From Lumnitzera littorea (Eukaryota; Streptophyta; Magnoliopsida; Myrtales; Combretaceae): a stretch of 64,000 nucleotides of DNA. Each line of letters opens with the position of its first letter. The stretch's first letter is position 1. Under the pieces are notes generated by a model. It was not told where the DNA came from, did no database searches, and was given only the letters and a program-made list of their open reading frames with translations. Of this stretch, positions 10,654 through 21,703 are shown one piece after another. The translations under genes were made by a program, and so were the position numbers. Where the stretch lies: the NCBI GenBank assembly GCA_024138015.1, contig JAMXBB010000001.1, forward strand, positions 134,844,496 through 134,908,495. The letters are read 5' to 3'.

Positions 10654-11130
10654 TTTTCATGATACATCTTAATACTTTAGTTTGTTTATCAATCTGTTCC
10701 TTTTTCATCAACTTTCATATGGAGTTGCTTTCATTTCATTCCTAGTTGATATTCTACTCTCTAGGTTGTGATTTAATCTTAAAAGGGTTATCATTATGAT
10801 TATATTTGAATAAAAATTCAACAAGGACACTTACCCTAAAGGGAAACAATAAGGAGATCCTTAAATCCATCGGAAACTCCTTCTAAGATGTTAAATTTTG
10901 TTTCACCCTTCATTTGAAGAAAAAGGAAAATCTCTTGTTTATTATTGGAAATAATTTTAAAAGTCTTAAACTCTTACCATTAGGTGTATTTGTTTCCCTG
11001 TTCTTATATTTGTTGAGATTTTATTCCCCTGCGTTGAAAAGGAAACAAACCTCGATTATGGAGAAGACATAGACTTACCTTTAACATCAATTTCTTGAAC
11101 ACCATCTTGATAAAGAAAAGGATCACACTA
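10654..11130. other. non-coding left flank of copia element 1
   Basis: No gene recognised. AT-rich sequence with no long open frame. Confidence 0.4.
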
Positions 11131-11356
11131 TGAAATTATCGAATGTAGAAACCCTAGTAGAGAAAAGTATTAAAACGTAAAGTGTTATATGCTGTGAATT
11201 AAGATGAATAAAGTTAGAGTCTGTTACAAGTGTAGGAGTGCCCTTTTATACCCTACTATATAATAACTAACTCTACAACAAACTAACAGAAAACATAGCT
11301 CTTCAAGTAAATAAAATATATGCACACAAAGCAATAATAATAAACTATTAGTTTCA
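11131..11356 (-). repeat. 3' LTR of copia 1
   Basis: Direct repeat partner of 15,885-16,110. Shared blocks include ctaactctacaacaaactaacag and aaagttagagtct. Confidence 0.9.
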
Positions 11357-11372
11357 TACCCCCCCCCTCAAG
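11357..11372 (-). other. polypurine tract of copia 1
   Basis: On the minus strand this reads TTGAGGGGGGGGGTA directly before the 3' LTR, which is the standard plus-strand priming site. Confidence 0.85.
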
Positions 11373-11399
11373 TTAGATCTGATTTAAGATGCAACTTAG

Positions 11400-12876
11400 A
11401 GCAAATAAATTGTAAAGAAGTGGTTGCAACTAGTTTTGTCATCATGTCTACAAGTTGAAGGCATGAAGGGACATGGAGTGTCTTCAAGAATCTACTTGTA
11501 ATTTGATCATGAGTAAAATGGATTTCGATATCAATATACTTTATTCTACCTTAAAGACATGGATTTGCTGCTATCATAAGGGTAGATTTATTGTCACAAC
11601 AATAAGTAACAAGTAAATGAACCTCAACATGAAAATCTTTCAAAGTATAACACATCCACATGAGTTCTTTTATAGTGACAACCATGCTTTTATACTTCGC
11701 CTTAGCTGTAGATGTAAAAACTATGATTTGATTGTTTGTTTTCTAAGAAACAAGAGTAAGACCAAGCATGATACAATATCCACTAACCGACTTCCTATCA
11801 ATGGGAGAAGATCCCCAATTCAAATCCGAACATGCAAGGAAAATAAGAGAATTATTTGATGGGAAAAATAGGCCTAAAGAAAAATTCCCTTTCAAGTATC
11901 GAAGGACATGAAACAAGGCCTGTAAATGAGGCTCATGTGGAGTGGCAAGGAACTAGCTTCAATGATGAATTGCAAAAGAAGGATTAGGCTATGTGAGTTG
12001 CAAACATAATAGATGACCAACCAGTCATCTATAAAGGGAATCATTCTTAGTAATGTCACCTGTTACATTATCCAATCACAAACCAGTAGGCAAAGGAAAA
12101 TCTATAGGATGTATACCAAACAACCTTGAATCTGTCAATATATCAAGAATATATTTGTGTTGATTCACAAGAATACCACTTTATGTTGTACAAATTTATA
12201 ATCCCAAAAAGAACCTTACTTCTCTTAGATCCTTGATATTAAACTTAGTGTCAAAGAGCCATTTCAAGGAATTTATAGTAATGACATTTGTTCTAGAAAG
12301 TAGCAAATCATCAACATAGACCAATGCTATCAAAAAACAAGAAGAATTAGCTTTAGTGAATAATGAATAATCACTACGAGACTAGACAAACCCTTGATTA
12401 AGAAGAAATCTAGAAATTTCAAAATTCCATTGTCGTGATGCTTATTTAAGTCCATAAAGAAAATATTTCAAGCGACAAACTTAGCCTTCTTTAGCATTAA
12501 CATATCTTAGTGGTGGTGTCATATATATTTCTTCATCAATATACCTATGAAGAAAGGCATTATTGATGTCAACTTTACACAAAGACCACCCTTTAGCACT
12601 AGCAACCACTAACAATATTCTTGTGGTTCGTACCTTAACAATCAAAGAAAAGTTATCATGATAATCTTAGCCTCTACTTGTATATATCCCTTGACTACTA
12701 ATCTAGCCTTATATTGTTCTATAGTACCTTTGGGCTTCAACTTCGCCCATTTAGAGCTAATTGGCTTCTTTCCCTTAGGAAAATCGGCTAGTTCCCAAGT
12801 CTCATTCATTTCTAGAGCATTTAACTCCTTTGCCATGGCATCTTCCCATTCTCTATGTTTAATTGCTTATGAATAA
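11400..12876 (-). pseudogene. copia 1 reverse transcriptase and RNase H, broken
   Basis: The minus strand gives the start of the copia RT domain at 12,836-12,642 (MNETWELADFPKGKKPI, then KWAKLKPKGTIEQYKARLVVKGY). After frame changes comes the catalytic motif YVDDLL (12,301-12,318, intact) and then LRYLKGN (about 11,910). RNase H text with SDLNWGSSPIDRKSVSGY (about 11,835-11,780) continues down to about 11,400. Several stops and frameshifts lie between these parts. The RT would copy the element RNA in virus-like particles, but no full enzyme can be made. Confidence 0.85.
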
Positions 12877-13990
12877 CAATGAGGCTCATGAATAGGTACC
12901 ACATTAGCTAAAGAAGCAACATTATCTAAGGGGCAATGTTGGAAGGTATCTTTGGTAAGTAAAGGATGACTAGAAGTGGAAGCATGAGAGGTAGGCAAAT
13001 GTGTTTGATGTGTTTGTCGTGTGACATTTGCTATAGCATTATAGTGGACTGTATGTATGTAATCGTTTAACCACTATGGATTTTCTTTTCTCTTTGTGAT
13101 TTGTGAAGTACAGTGGTAGATATAGGATCAGGGGATGCTATTATGGTGGGTATGGAAATAGGATTAGGTTGTATGTCAAGTTATGTAGCGAGCATGTTTG
13201 AACCAAAGAATATATCATGAGTAGGAATAGAACTAGGAATAAAATCATCAGATGGAAAAGATACATATGTAGGTTAAGAAACAAGTGTTTAGTTAAGAGT
13301 ATGAAAAATAGATGTAAGGTAGGAAAAACATGCTTATAGAAAATAGCATCATGGCTTACAAGGATTTTTTGATGAAGTACATAAAAAACTTTATATCCTT
13401 TTTGTCCTTGATTATATCCTAGAAAAATACACTTTATACCTTTGGCATCAAATTTATCCTTATGAGATTTGTGTATAAATACATGGCATAAGCAACTAAA
13501 AGTCCTCAAATGAGAATAATTTGGCAGTGAACCAAAAAGAAGTTCATATGGTGTTTTTCACTTTAGTATTTTCAGGACCATTCTATTTATGAGATAGGTT
13601 GCAACAAGAACAAACTCACTCCAAAATTGTTTAGGCAAGTGGGAATGTATTTTGAGGGCTCTAGTGGTGTCTAATAGATATTTATGTTTTTGTTCTACTC
13701 TCCCATTTTGTTGTGGTGTAGATACCATGGTCCATTGGTGTATCAAACAAGGACTTATAAGAATTAGATATAACTTCTAACTCATTATCCATACAAACAA
13801 ACTTGGGAATAGTGCTAAAATGATTCTAAAAGTACTTAAAGTACTTAGCAAGAGCATCACAAACTTATGCTTTAGAACTTAGCATATGTATCGAGGTGCA
13901 TCGACTAAAATCATCAAGAATGGTGAGGAAATAATTGGCTTCGATGAGTGAGGTAACATGATTAGGACCCCATCAGTTTGCTTAATGACA
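12877..13990 (-). pseudogene. copia 1 integrase, broken
   Basis: Minus-strand frames at 13,746-13,558 read VSTPQQNGRVEQKHKYLLD and FWSEFVLVATYLINR, the conserved C-terminal part of the copia integrase core. Frames at 13,509-13,390 read the following FSCLCHVFIHKSHKDKFDAKG and KCIFLGYNQGQKGYKVF region. Upstream core sequence extends to about 13,990 in broken frames. Integrase would insert the DNA copy into the genome; here it is split by stops. Confidence 0.85.
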
Positions 13991-14245
13991 AACTTCATAA
14001 GAAAAATCATTTAATTTCAAATCATTATAAAAGGGCAAATGTTGTAGTTTTGAAACTAATGGGTGACCTTATCTAGCATGAATTAAGGAAGCTAGATCAC
14101 TTTTATTACAAGAATTTGAAATGCATGAATGAAACTAAGCAAATTCTGCTATGTTACTAGAAACATTACAACTTGGAATGACTTAGGATTCTAGAACATA
14201 TAGTCCAAAATGTGCCTTAGTAGATGCCACTGTTTGGTTAGTTTT

Positions 14246-14692
14246 CTAGTTCTGAAATTTACAAGAAGGTGAATAAAAAAGTAACTTAATTTGTTGATTT
14301 TGAAATGCTTTACTCATTGACAATAAATTGTGAGTAAAATCTGGTACAAGAAATACATTGTAAAGTACAAAATCAGGTTGTAAGACAACAAGTCCAATGG
14401 ATTCAACATATTTTGTGCTTCTGTTTGGAAGTTTAAGTGGTATTAGGTTTTTAAGTTTTTGTTTGTTATACACTAAGGATGAATGTGGGGTTATATGATC
14501 AGTTGCTTCGGTGTCTACTATCCATGAGCCTAATTTATTATTCAAAATATTAAACACATGAACAAGAGTAATGGAAATGATGATACTTACATGTTGGATA
14601 TTATTAACTGTTGCTTCTTGAACTGCAACTGAAGATCCTTCACCTTTTCCTCTCATTAGCTTTAGCACTTCATGACAAACAACTTGTATCAC
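14246..14692 (-). pseudogene. copia 1 protease region
   Basis: The minus-strand frame contains LGSWIVDTEATDHIT, the copia aspartic protease active-site region. The catalytic triad is normally DTGA/DSGA, but here Gly is Glu (DTE), which should inactivate it. It is followed by the usual PNRSTKYVESIG and LLSMSKAF patches. It lies between the gag nucleocapsid and integrase, as expected. Confidence 0.8.
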
Positions 14693-15758
14693 CTACAGAT
14701 TCACATCATTTACACTTCTTGGAATCAAGTTAGTATTGATCATTTCACAATCAAAAGGAGTATCTAAAATGTGTTGCTTATCTACATAAGATGCAATTGT
14801 AGAAACATATGATGCAATTGTGGAAACAGATGAAGTATTCTTCTTAATAGGCCTAAAAAGTCTTTTCCCTTTATACCAATCAAGTACCCAATGATCTAGG
14901 GATAGTTTTTTATAATATGTCCTTCGCTTCGACAATATTTACAAAACAATCTCCCATAAATCACTTTTCCTTTACTCTTATCAACTACACTTTTTCCTTA
15001 TTTTTTTAGTAGTTTGAAAAGCAACAGGCTCAACTCAACTTCATATATCATAGTAATTTGCCTTTGCCTTTGCCTTTCTATTTGTTGAACAAGATAGAAA
15101 ATCTCGACAACATTAGGTAATAGATCTATCGCAAGTAGTTGATTCCAAATGGCATAATAGGAATTATTTAAACCAAGTTGAAATTGTATCAACTTTCCTT
15201 AAGTTTCATAATCCAGTAGTTGATCTTTAACATCATAGCTACATTCTTCCATTTTACCACATGTACATATGGATAAGGATTCAATTCATGCAATTCATCC
15301 CATAATTTTTTTAGTTTATTGTAATATAACCTGATTGACATGTTTCCTTGATGTAGATTTCCAATTTCTTGTTGAATTTGATAAACTAATGGACCATTAA
15401 GTTGTCCACATTGCTCAACTAGTTGAGTCCAGAGTTCTTTAGTAGATTTGGTATAAAGAAAATTTTGTGCCAATTCATTTGTCATGGAATTTAATATCTA
15501 ACATCTCATCATGTAGTCGCTTCATATTTATTTAACTATCTCAATCGCATCATTACTCGGTTTAATAATGATACCAACAATAAAACCTAGTTTAAGTTTA
15601 GCACCTAGTACCATTTTGAGTGATCCACTCCATGCAATGAAATTGGATCCATTAAAGATAATATTGCTTAGATTCATTCCCAGATTGTCTGATCCAGATA
15701 AGTAGAAAGGATAAAAGACAATCGGATCTCTTAAATTCTGATTAAGTTGTATAGCCAT
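14693..15758 (-). pseudogene. copia 1 gag, broken into several frames
   Basis: The start at 15,758 gives MAIQLNQN, then LSNIIFNGSNFIAWSGSLK and LGAKLKLGFI, the N-terminal gag signature of a large plant copia group. Frames at 15,485-15,189 give ELWTQLVEQCGQLNGPLVYQ and SIRLYYNKLKKLWDEL (the UBN2-like gag core). Near 14,950-14,905 there is a zinc knuckle reading CKYCRSEGHIIKNY, with the last Cys replaced by Tyr. Frame changes occur near 15,490, 15,190 and 14,936. Confidence 0.85.
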
Positions 15759-15869
15759 AATTGGATCCTTTTAAAACCAACAAATTAGTAGAAAGAGGCA
15801 ACAGAAAAGATTTACAAAGATGTAGCAATGAAATAGAGATGAAGTAGAGAATGTAAACTGATCTTCTAA

Positions 15870-15882
15870 TGCTCTGATACCA
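15870..15882 (-). other. primer-binding site of copia 1 (initiator Met tRNA)
   Basis: The minus strand reads TGGTATCAGAGCA two bases after the 5' LTR, a perfect match to the plant initiator-Met primer-binding site. Confidence 0.92.
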
Positions 15883-15884
15883 TA

Positions 15885-16110
15885 TGATATTCTCGAATGT
15901 AGAAACTCTAGCAAAGAAAGGTATTGAAACATAAAGTGTTTAATGCTATAAATTAGGATGAGTAAAGTTAGAGTCTATTACAAGTGCAGGAGTGCTCTTT
16001 TATATCCTATTGTACAATAACTAACTCTACAACAAACTAACAGAAAATAGGGCTCTCTAAGTAAATGAAATATATGTATACAAAATAACAATAATAAACT
16101 GTTAGTTTCA
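15885..16110 (-). repeat. 5' LTR of copia 1
   Basis: Partner of 11,131-11,356; ends next to the primer-binding site. Confidence 0.9.
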
Positions 16111-16234
16111 CATTCGAGAGAGAAAGGACAAAGGTAGAGGATGTATGGGCTAAGGGTTTGAGAGATTAAGTTTTCCTTACTTTGTTTTTCCTATAAAAAG
16201 TGAAATGAAAGGTCATTATTATATTTCTAATAAG

Positions 16235-16735
16235 GTTAATGTTATAAATGATACCTAGACTTTGTTAAATTGGCAATTTACTATCTATATTATGAAAAGA
16301 TCAATTTGTTATCTAATTGAAATCTTACTAGAGTATTTTTGCTACCTGAACTAACTATATTAAGTACATTTTCTAATATAAATATAAGGACAAATTAGGA
16401 ATTGACCCATATCTACCAATGGGTTGAACGATACACTTTTTGAAGTAGATTGCAACCCATTTCATCTTAAGTGGATGTTCCAATTACCCTAGGGCTAGGA
16501 GTTAACTAATGGCTAACAACCACATGGTAGGGGGTTGTACAACTCCCTACAGGTTGCGTTAAAACGTTCAATTTCTGGTACATTCTTATTTCCATGTTAG
16601 TAAATCGACTTAATAGAGTTAATTCAAATAGCAAAAAAGACTATAAAAACTTCAATTGGGTAATAAATTGATCTTTTCAAAATATAAGTAAATGGCACAA
16701 TTCGATAATATTTGGATATCATTTGTGACACTAAC
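16235..16735. mobile_element. MITE with long terminal inverted repeats (about 500 bp)
   Basis: The first about 100 bp, from ggttaatgttataaatgata, recur in reverse complement at the right end, around gatatcatttgtgacactaac. They include an inverted match around caatttgttatctaattgaa and ttcaattgggtaataaattg. There is no coding sequence. Long inverted repeats without a transposase suggest a Mutator-like MITE, but no clear target duplication is visible. A partial copy of the right half lies at about 62,290-62,450, so this is a dispersed family. Confidence 0.65.
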
Positions 16736-16822
16736 TCTTTATAAAAAGGAAACCCTGTGATAGAAAGCCTATTTTATCCAAGGTTTTAGTTTTATTTTTG
16801 GGAGTAGTTTAAAGATAATTGT

Positions 16823-17199
16823 TGAATAATAGCAGCAAGAAGAACAATAGAAACAATAACGCGAAAATAGCTACTGATACATGCACAGATGAATTTATTC
16901 ACTTTCAATCACTCGTTTATTTTGTACTATTTTTTTCGCTTTTGATTGTTATACAGGAAACACATACAAACACTGTATCTATCACTTTACACTTTGCATT
17001 GCACACGTACTTTGTTTTCTGTTCGTATATCCACTACACACACTTACTGAACTTTATATATTTTCTTAGTTCTCTTATACACGTATGCACTTCTACACAC
17101 ACACTAATTGCCCTGTTACTTAACTCACTGTATCCTAACGAACTTAACTACCTTCTGTTTTTATCTAACACTAACCAATCAGAATTAAGCACTACAACA
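16823..17199 (-). repeat. 3' LTR of copia 2
   Basis: Direct repeat partner of 21,356-21,703. The polypurine-like AGCATTAGGAGGTG (17,200-17,213, minus strand) abuts it. Confidence 0.85.
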
Positions 17200-17249
17200 C
17201 ACCTCCTAATGCTGACTGGTTTGCATCAAACTATAAGACCTTAATCCAA

Positions 17250-18700
17250 ACAAAAACCTCAAGTTTTTGAATGTATCTACTCTCAAAGGTTTAGTTAGAA
17301 TATCGGCCAGTTGTTCTTTAGTCTTACAGTACTCAAGTGATAGCTTCTCCTTGTTAACTTGATCTCACAAGAAATGAAACTGAGTTTCAATATGTTTGCT
17401 TCTACTATGTGTAGTTGGATGCTAAGCCAGGTTAATTGCTAATTTATTGTCAATCATTAACACTATTGAACACTTCACTTGAATCTTCATATGATCTATC
17501 AACATCTATAACCAGGTAGCTTCATACGTAGTAGTAGATATAACAACATATTTGGCTTCACATGAGGACAGTGCTACAATTTGCTTTTTCTTTGATCTCC
17601 ATGCAAATGTTGAATTACATAGCTGAAACAAATATCTTGTTGTGCTCTTTCTATCAAATTTTTCTCTAAACCAATCTAAATCAAAATACCTTAACAATAC
17701 ATCCATCTTCTCATTTGTATCTTCATATCTTCAAAACAATAAGCCATAATCCATAATCCCCTTGATGTATCTTAAAATTCTTTTAACAGCCGCCAAATGT
17801 GACAATCTAGGACTTTCCATAAATCTACTTAAAACACCCACTCCATATGCAATGTCTAGTCTACTGTTACATAGGTACCTCATGGATCCAACAATCTGCT
17901 TGTATACAGTTGAATCGCTTAATGCATTAGTACCATCTTGAATCAATTTTACACTGTTGTCAATCGGTATTGAGACTTCATTACAATGCAGCATATTAAA
18001 TCTTCTTAGAATGTCCTTCACATACTTCGTCTGATGTAATAACAAACCTTCTGTAATTTCGGTAAACTCTGCACCAAGAAAATTAGACAGCCTACCAAGA
18101 TCTGACATTTCAAACTCTGATTTCATAACCTCCTTAAAAGTAGTAATATCAAACTCATTTTCTCCAGTAACTAGTAAGTCATTGACATACAAACATACTA
18201 TCATCAAATCACTTTCATTCTTCTTCACATAAACTCCATATTCACTACCTCACTTATTAAACCCATGCTGTGTAAGAAATGCATCTATTTTCTTATTCCA
18301 AGCCTGGGGTGCTTGCCTTAAACCATAAAGGTCCTTCTAAAGCTTATACACTTTGTCCTCACTGCCTTTAATTGCAAAGCTAGGTGGTTACACAACATAA
18401 ACCTCTTCCTCTAAGGGACCATTCAAAAATGCTAACTTCACATCCATATGATACATAGACCAAGACTTCAAGACTTAGTAACAACAAGTCTAATAGTCTC
18501 TATTCTTGCAACTGGAGAAAACACTTCTTGAAAGTCAAGACTTAGTTTTTGCAAAAATCCTTTTGCTATCGACCTTGCTTTATGCTTTAAAATAGTTCCA
18601 TTTGGCTTCATTTTCACCTTGAACACCCACTATACATCAATAGGTTTCTTATACTTTGGCAAGGTCATTAGTTCGCATGTCTAATTTTTTTCAATAGCCT
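17250..18700 (-). pseudogene. copia 2 reverse transcriptase and RNase H
   Basis: The frame at 18,228-17,731 reads CLYVNDLLVTGENE, then FEMSDLGRLSNFLGAEF, then VGSMRYLCNSRLDIAYGVGVLSRF, clear copia RT. The catalytic YVDD is YVND (18,172-18,189), with one active-site Asp lost. The frame at 17,706-17,506 gives the RNase H patch RKSTTRYLFQLCNSTFAWRSKKKQ and LSSCEAKYV. The upstream RT start is in broken frames up to about 18,700. Non-functional. Confidence 0.88.
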
Positions 18701-19414
18701 GCAACTTCTCTTTCATTACATCAATCCACATTGAGTCATTCATTGCTTATTCAAAAGACATAATTTCAACATATACAAATAATGCCATGTGAACCAAGTC
18801 ACCTTCTTCAGTGATGGCATTGTCAGGAAACAACTCATAATCATCCAGTCTTCTCAGCCTCTAGCGTAGTCTTTGTTGTTTGTGCTTAGCCTGTTGGTGA
18901 GCACTATTTCCCCTACACTTAGCTAATGTTTCATGTGTTACTTCACCTTTACTCAAATGTATATCCCTTAGCTGCATTGAGCTGTCTAATACATTACTTT
19001 CCCATTGCCACGATTTTCCTTCATCAAACACAACATCTCTACTTATGAACACCTTCTTGGTAAGTAGATTATATAGCTTATATGTGCCAGTTGGATGATA
19101 GCCAAGAAGAATAGCACACATACTTTTATCATCCAATTTCTTCTTCTTCTCATTGGCCACATGACTAAAACATATGTTGTCGAATACTCTTAAATGTTGT
19201 ACACTCTGTTTCTTTCCTAACCATGCCTCCTTTGGAGTCCTATTAATCAACTTCTTGGTTAAACATCGGTTAAGAACATATGTTGCTGTTGTTACTGCTT
19301 CTCCCTAAAAGTGCTTAGGCACATCCCTTGTTCTTAACACACTACGCACCATATTCATCAAGGTCTTATTTCTTTGCTCAGCTACACCATTATGTTGTGG
19401 TGTATAAGGTGCTA
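18701..19414 (-). pseudogene. copia 2 integrase C-terminal region
   Basis: The frame at 19,250-18,861 begins MINRTPKEAWLGKKQSVQHLRVF and continues with AILLGYHPTGTYKLYN, the post-core integrase region. Between 19,415 and 19,250, broken frames carry the end of the core (AVTTATYVLNRC-like on the minus strand). A frameshift near 19,415 separates it from the main core. Confidence 0.8.
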
Positions 19415-20383
19415 TCACCTCATACATGACACCATTATCTTCACAAAACTCTTAAACTTTATTGAAGTATATTCTTGACCACCATTAGTTCTCAGACTCT
19501 TAATTGTCCTCCCACTTTGCTTCTCAACATAAGCTTTGAATTTCTTAAAAACTTCAAACACCTCACTCTTATTTTGGATCAAGTATACCCACAATTTTCG
19601 ACTAAAGTCATCTATAAAGGTAACAAAGTATCGATTACCTCCAAGAGAGGAAGGACTGATTAGCCCACACACATCAGAGTACATTGCATCAAGTAAATTT
19701 GAAGTCCTTGGTAATGTCTCTTGTTTGAATCTATCCCTTGTTTGTTTACCTAGCAAGCATTCTTCACATACCCTATCTTGTATCCGAATCTGAGGTAAAC
19801 CATCCACCATATTGGCATTCTTTAGTTGACTTAGGCTTCGAAAGTTCAAGTGACAGAGTCGTTGATGCCAAATCCAATTAGTTTCATCTACAACAGTTAC
19901 TAAACACTTACCAACACTTGCTTGAATATCAATTTTAAATGTTCTGTTCTTAGTAAGAGAAGACTTTAAGATCACTTTGTCTTTGTTATCATACACAATC
20001 AACAACTTATCTCGCAACTCCATGCTATAACCCTTTCCCAATAATTGTCCAAGACTCAGTATATTATTTTTCATCTTAAGCACATATAATACCTCAGAGA
20101 TATATGAATATTCTCCATTCTTTTGTTGAACAAGAATCTTGTTGAGTCCTTTAGCTATTACCACATTGTTATCAGTAAACTTAACTTTGCTTTTGATTAG
20201 TTCATCAAGATCAATAAACCACTCTCTATTTCTCGACATATGATCAGAGCAATCAGTGTCAAGATACCAAGAATTAGCAGTTGTGGTATCATGTTCTGTA
20301 GTCACTATTAGAAGTACATGATCAGACTCTCCTTCATCATGTTGTACATATGCAGTAGCCTCATTGTAATTCTTTTGAGGCAC
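19415..20383 (-). pseudogene. copia 2 protease, GAG-pre-integrase and integrase core
   Basis: This is a 322-residue open frame. Residues about 35-60 read NSWYLDTDCSDHMSRNREWF, the protease site, with the usual DTG/DTGC as DTDC. Residues about 170-215 carry WIWHQRLCHLNFRSLSQL and CEECLLGKQ, the GAG-pre-integrase zinc-binding H/C pattern. The integrase core follows with YSDVCG, the first catalytic Asp, and FVTFIDDFSRKLWVYL, the second. It ends before the third catalytic residue because of a frameshift. Confidence 0.9.
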
Positions 20384-21326
20384 CTTCCGACCCTTACACT
20401 CATTAGCAAAATGGCCATATTTCTAACAGTTATAATACTGTATGTTTCTTTTATCGAAATCCTCTTCTACCCCTTTGACCATGTGTACTTCCTCGCCTTG
20501 GGAAATTCAAGTTATAATCAGCATGATTTTGAGTATTACTTCCTATGGTATCTTGTTCATGTACTTGAGGATTGTAAATTTTTCTTCGACTACGAAATCT
20601 ACCTCTACCTTTGCCTCTCCTACTTCTTGAAAAATTTGGAGCACCTTTCTTTATCTGTGCTTGTAAAGCTTGTTCAGTTAGCTTATCCAAACCTCTTTCA
20701 TTCATCCTTTACTTGTAGGCCTCCAAGGAGCTTTGAAGCTCTTCTAATTTCAACTCATTAAGGTCTTTAGACTCCTTAATTGCTACTACAAAATAATTAA
20801 ATCTTAGGGTTAAAGTTCGAAGGACCTTCTCAATCAGCATCACTTCTGTCATTGTCTTGCCATTGGATTTCATCTGGTTAGACAATGAGACAATCTTGGT
20901 GCAGTATTCACTAATATTGTCCTTCAAATCCATCTGGAGTAACTCATATTGCCTCCTTAATGTCTGTAACCTGACCTTCTTTAGCTTATTCGCTTCTTTA
21001 TAGGACTTCTCAAGAGTATCCCAAGCTTCTTTAAATGTTTTAGCCGTAGCAATCTTCTCAAAATTAGAAGAGTCCACACATTGATGAATGTAGAAGACGG
21101 CCTTGCAATCTTTCTTTTTTGCATCATTGTACATTACACGTCGAGCATTCGAAGGATCATCACCCAACTCTTGTAGCCTATTATCAACAATTTCAAAAAC
21201 TTCTTGGAATCTAAAGATTACCCGCATTTGAATACACCATTTGTCATAGTTCTTGTCATCTAATATAGGGAAGGAAGCTGCAATGATACTCGCACCGCTT
21301 GCCATATCTTCTTGCACAAAGATCAC
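20384..21326 (-). pseudogene. copia 2 gag and nucleocapsid
   Basis: The frame at 21,326-20,709 (205 aa) is a UBN2-type gag. It has SFPILDDKNYDKWCIQM near the start, then DCKAVFYIHQCVD, TFKEAWDTLEKSY, LRRQYELLQM and LKLEELQSSLEAYK. The initiator is more likely MASGASI (about 21,304) than the upstream Met, because related proteins start there. The frame at 20,705-20,451 continues with a basic RNA-binding tract (RSRRGKGRGRFRSRRK). The zinc knuckle near 20,440-20,395 is in a broken frame. One stop near 20,707 splits gag. Confidence 0.88.
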
Positions 21327-21355
21327 AAAAGAGTGATCTGAAATCCTCAGGATCT

Positions 21356-21703
21356 TGATTAATGAAGAACAACAGAAACAGTAATAGGAAAGTAGCTATT
21401 GATACACGTACAGATGAATTTATTCACTTTTAATCACTAGTTTATTTTGTACTATTTTTTTAGCTTTTGATTGTTATACAGAAAACACACACAAACACTA
21501 TATCTTTTACTTTACACTTTGCACTGCACATGCACTTTCACTTTGTTTTCTATTCATATATCCACTTTCTTAGTTCTCTCACACACTCATGCACTTCCAC
21601 ACACACACTAACTACCCTACTACTTAACTCACTGTATCCTAATCAACTTAACTACCTTCTATTTTTATCTAACACTAACCAATCAGAATTAAACACTATA
21701 ACA
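21356..21703 (-). repeat. 5' LTR of copia 2
   Basis: Partner of 16,823-17,199. The primer-binding site expected just left of 21,356 is degenerate (taatcaagatcct on the minus strand). Confidence 0.85.

Larger units (their letters stand above)
11131..16110 (-). mobile_element. Ty1/copia retrotransposon 1 (4,980 bp), decayed
   Basis: Two 226-bp LTRs (11,131-11,356 and 15,885-16,110) begin TGA and end TTTCA on the plus strand. The order of parts on the minus strand is complete for copia: 5' LTR, primer-binding site, gag, protease, integrase, reverse transcriptase, RNase H, polypurine tract, 3' LTR. By-eye comparison of the LTRs gives roughly 30 differences in 226, mostly transitions, so the insertion is old. 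Flanks CACTA and CATTC match only partly as a target duplication. No gene in it is intact. Confidence 0.9.
16823..21703 (-). mobile_element. Ty1/copia retrotransposon 2 (about 4.9 kb), decayed
   Basis: LTRs at 16,823-17,199 and 21,356-21,703 are strongly similar (tttattcactttcaatcact-like, tttgtactattttttt, ctaaccaatcagaatta). The minus strand carries gag, protease, integrase, RT and RNase H in copia order, with longer open frames than copia 1. The left LTR holds extra sequence (377 against 348 bp). No matching target duplication was found. It has the same orientation as copia 1, from which it is separated by the MITE. Confidence 0.9.

Noticed and set aside
16819..17244. 141-residue plus-strand frame
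   Set aside because: It lies in the copia 2 LTR, antisense to the element, and a similar frame recurs in the other LTR at 21,467-21,754. A repeat artefact.
20318..20761. 147-residue plus-strand frame
   Set aside because: Exact antisense shadow of copia 2 gag.
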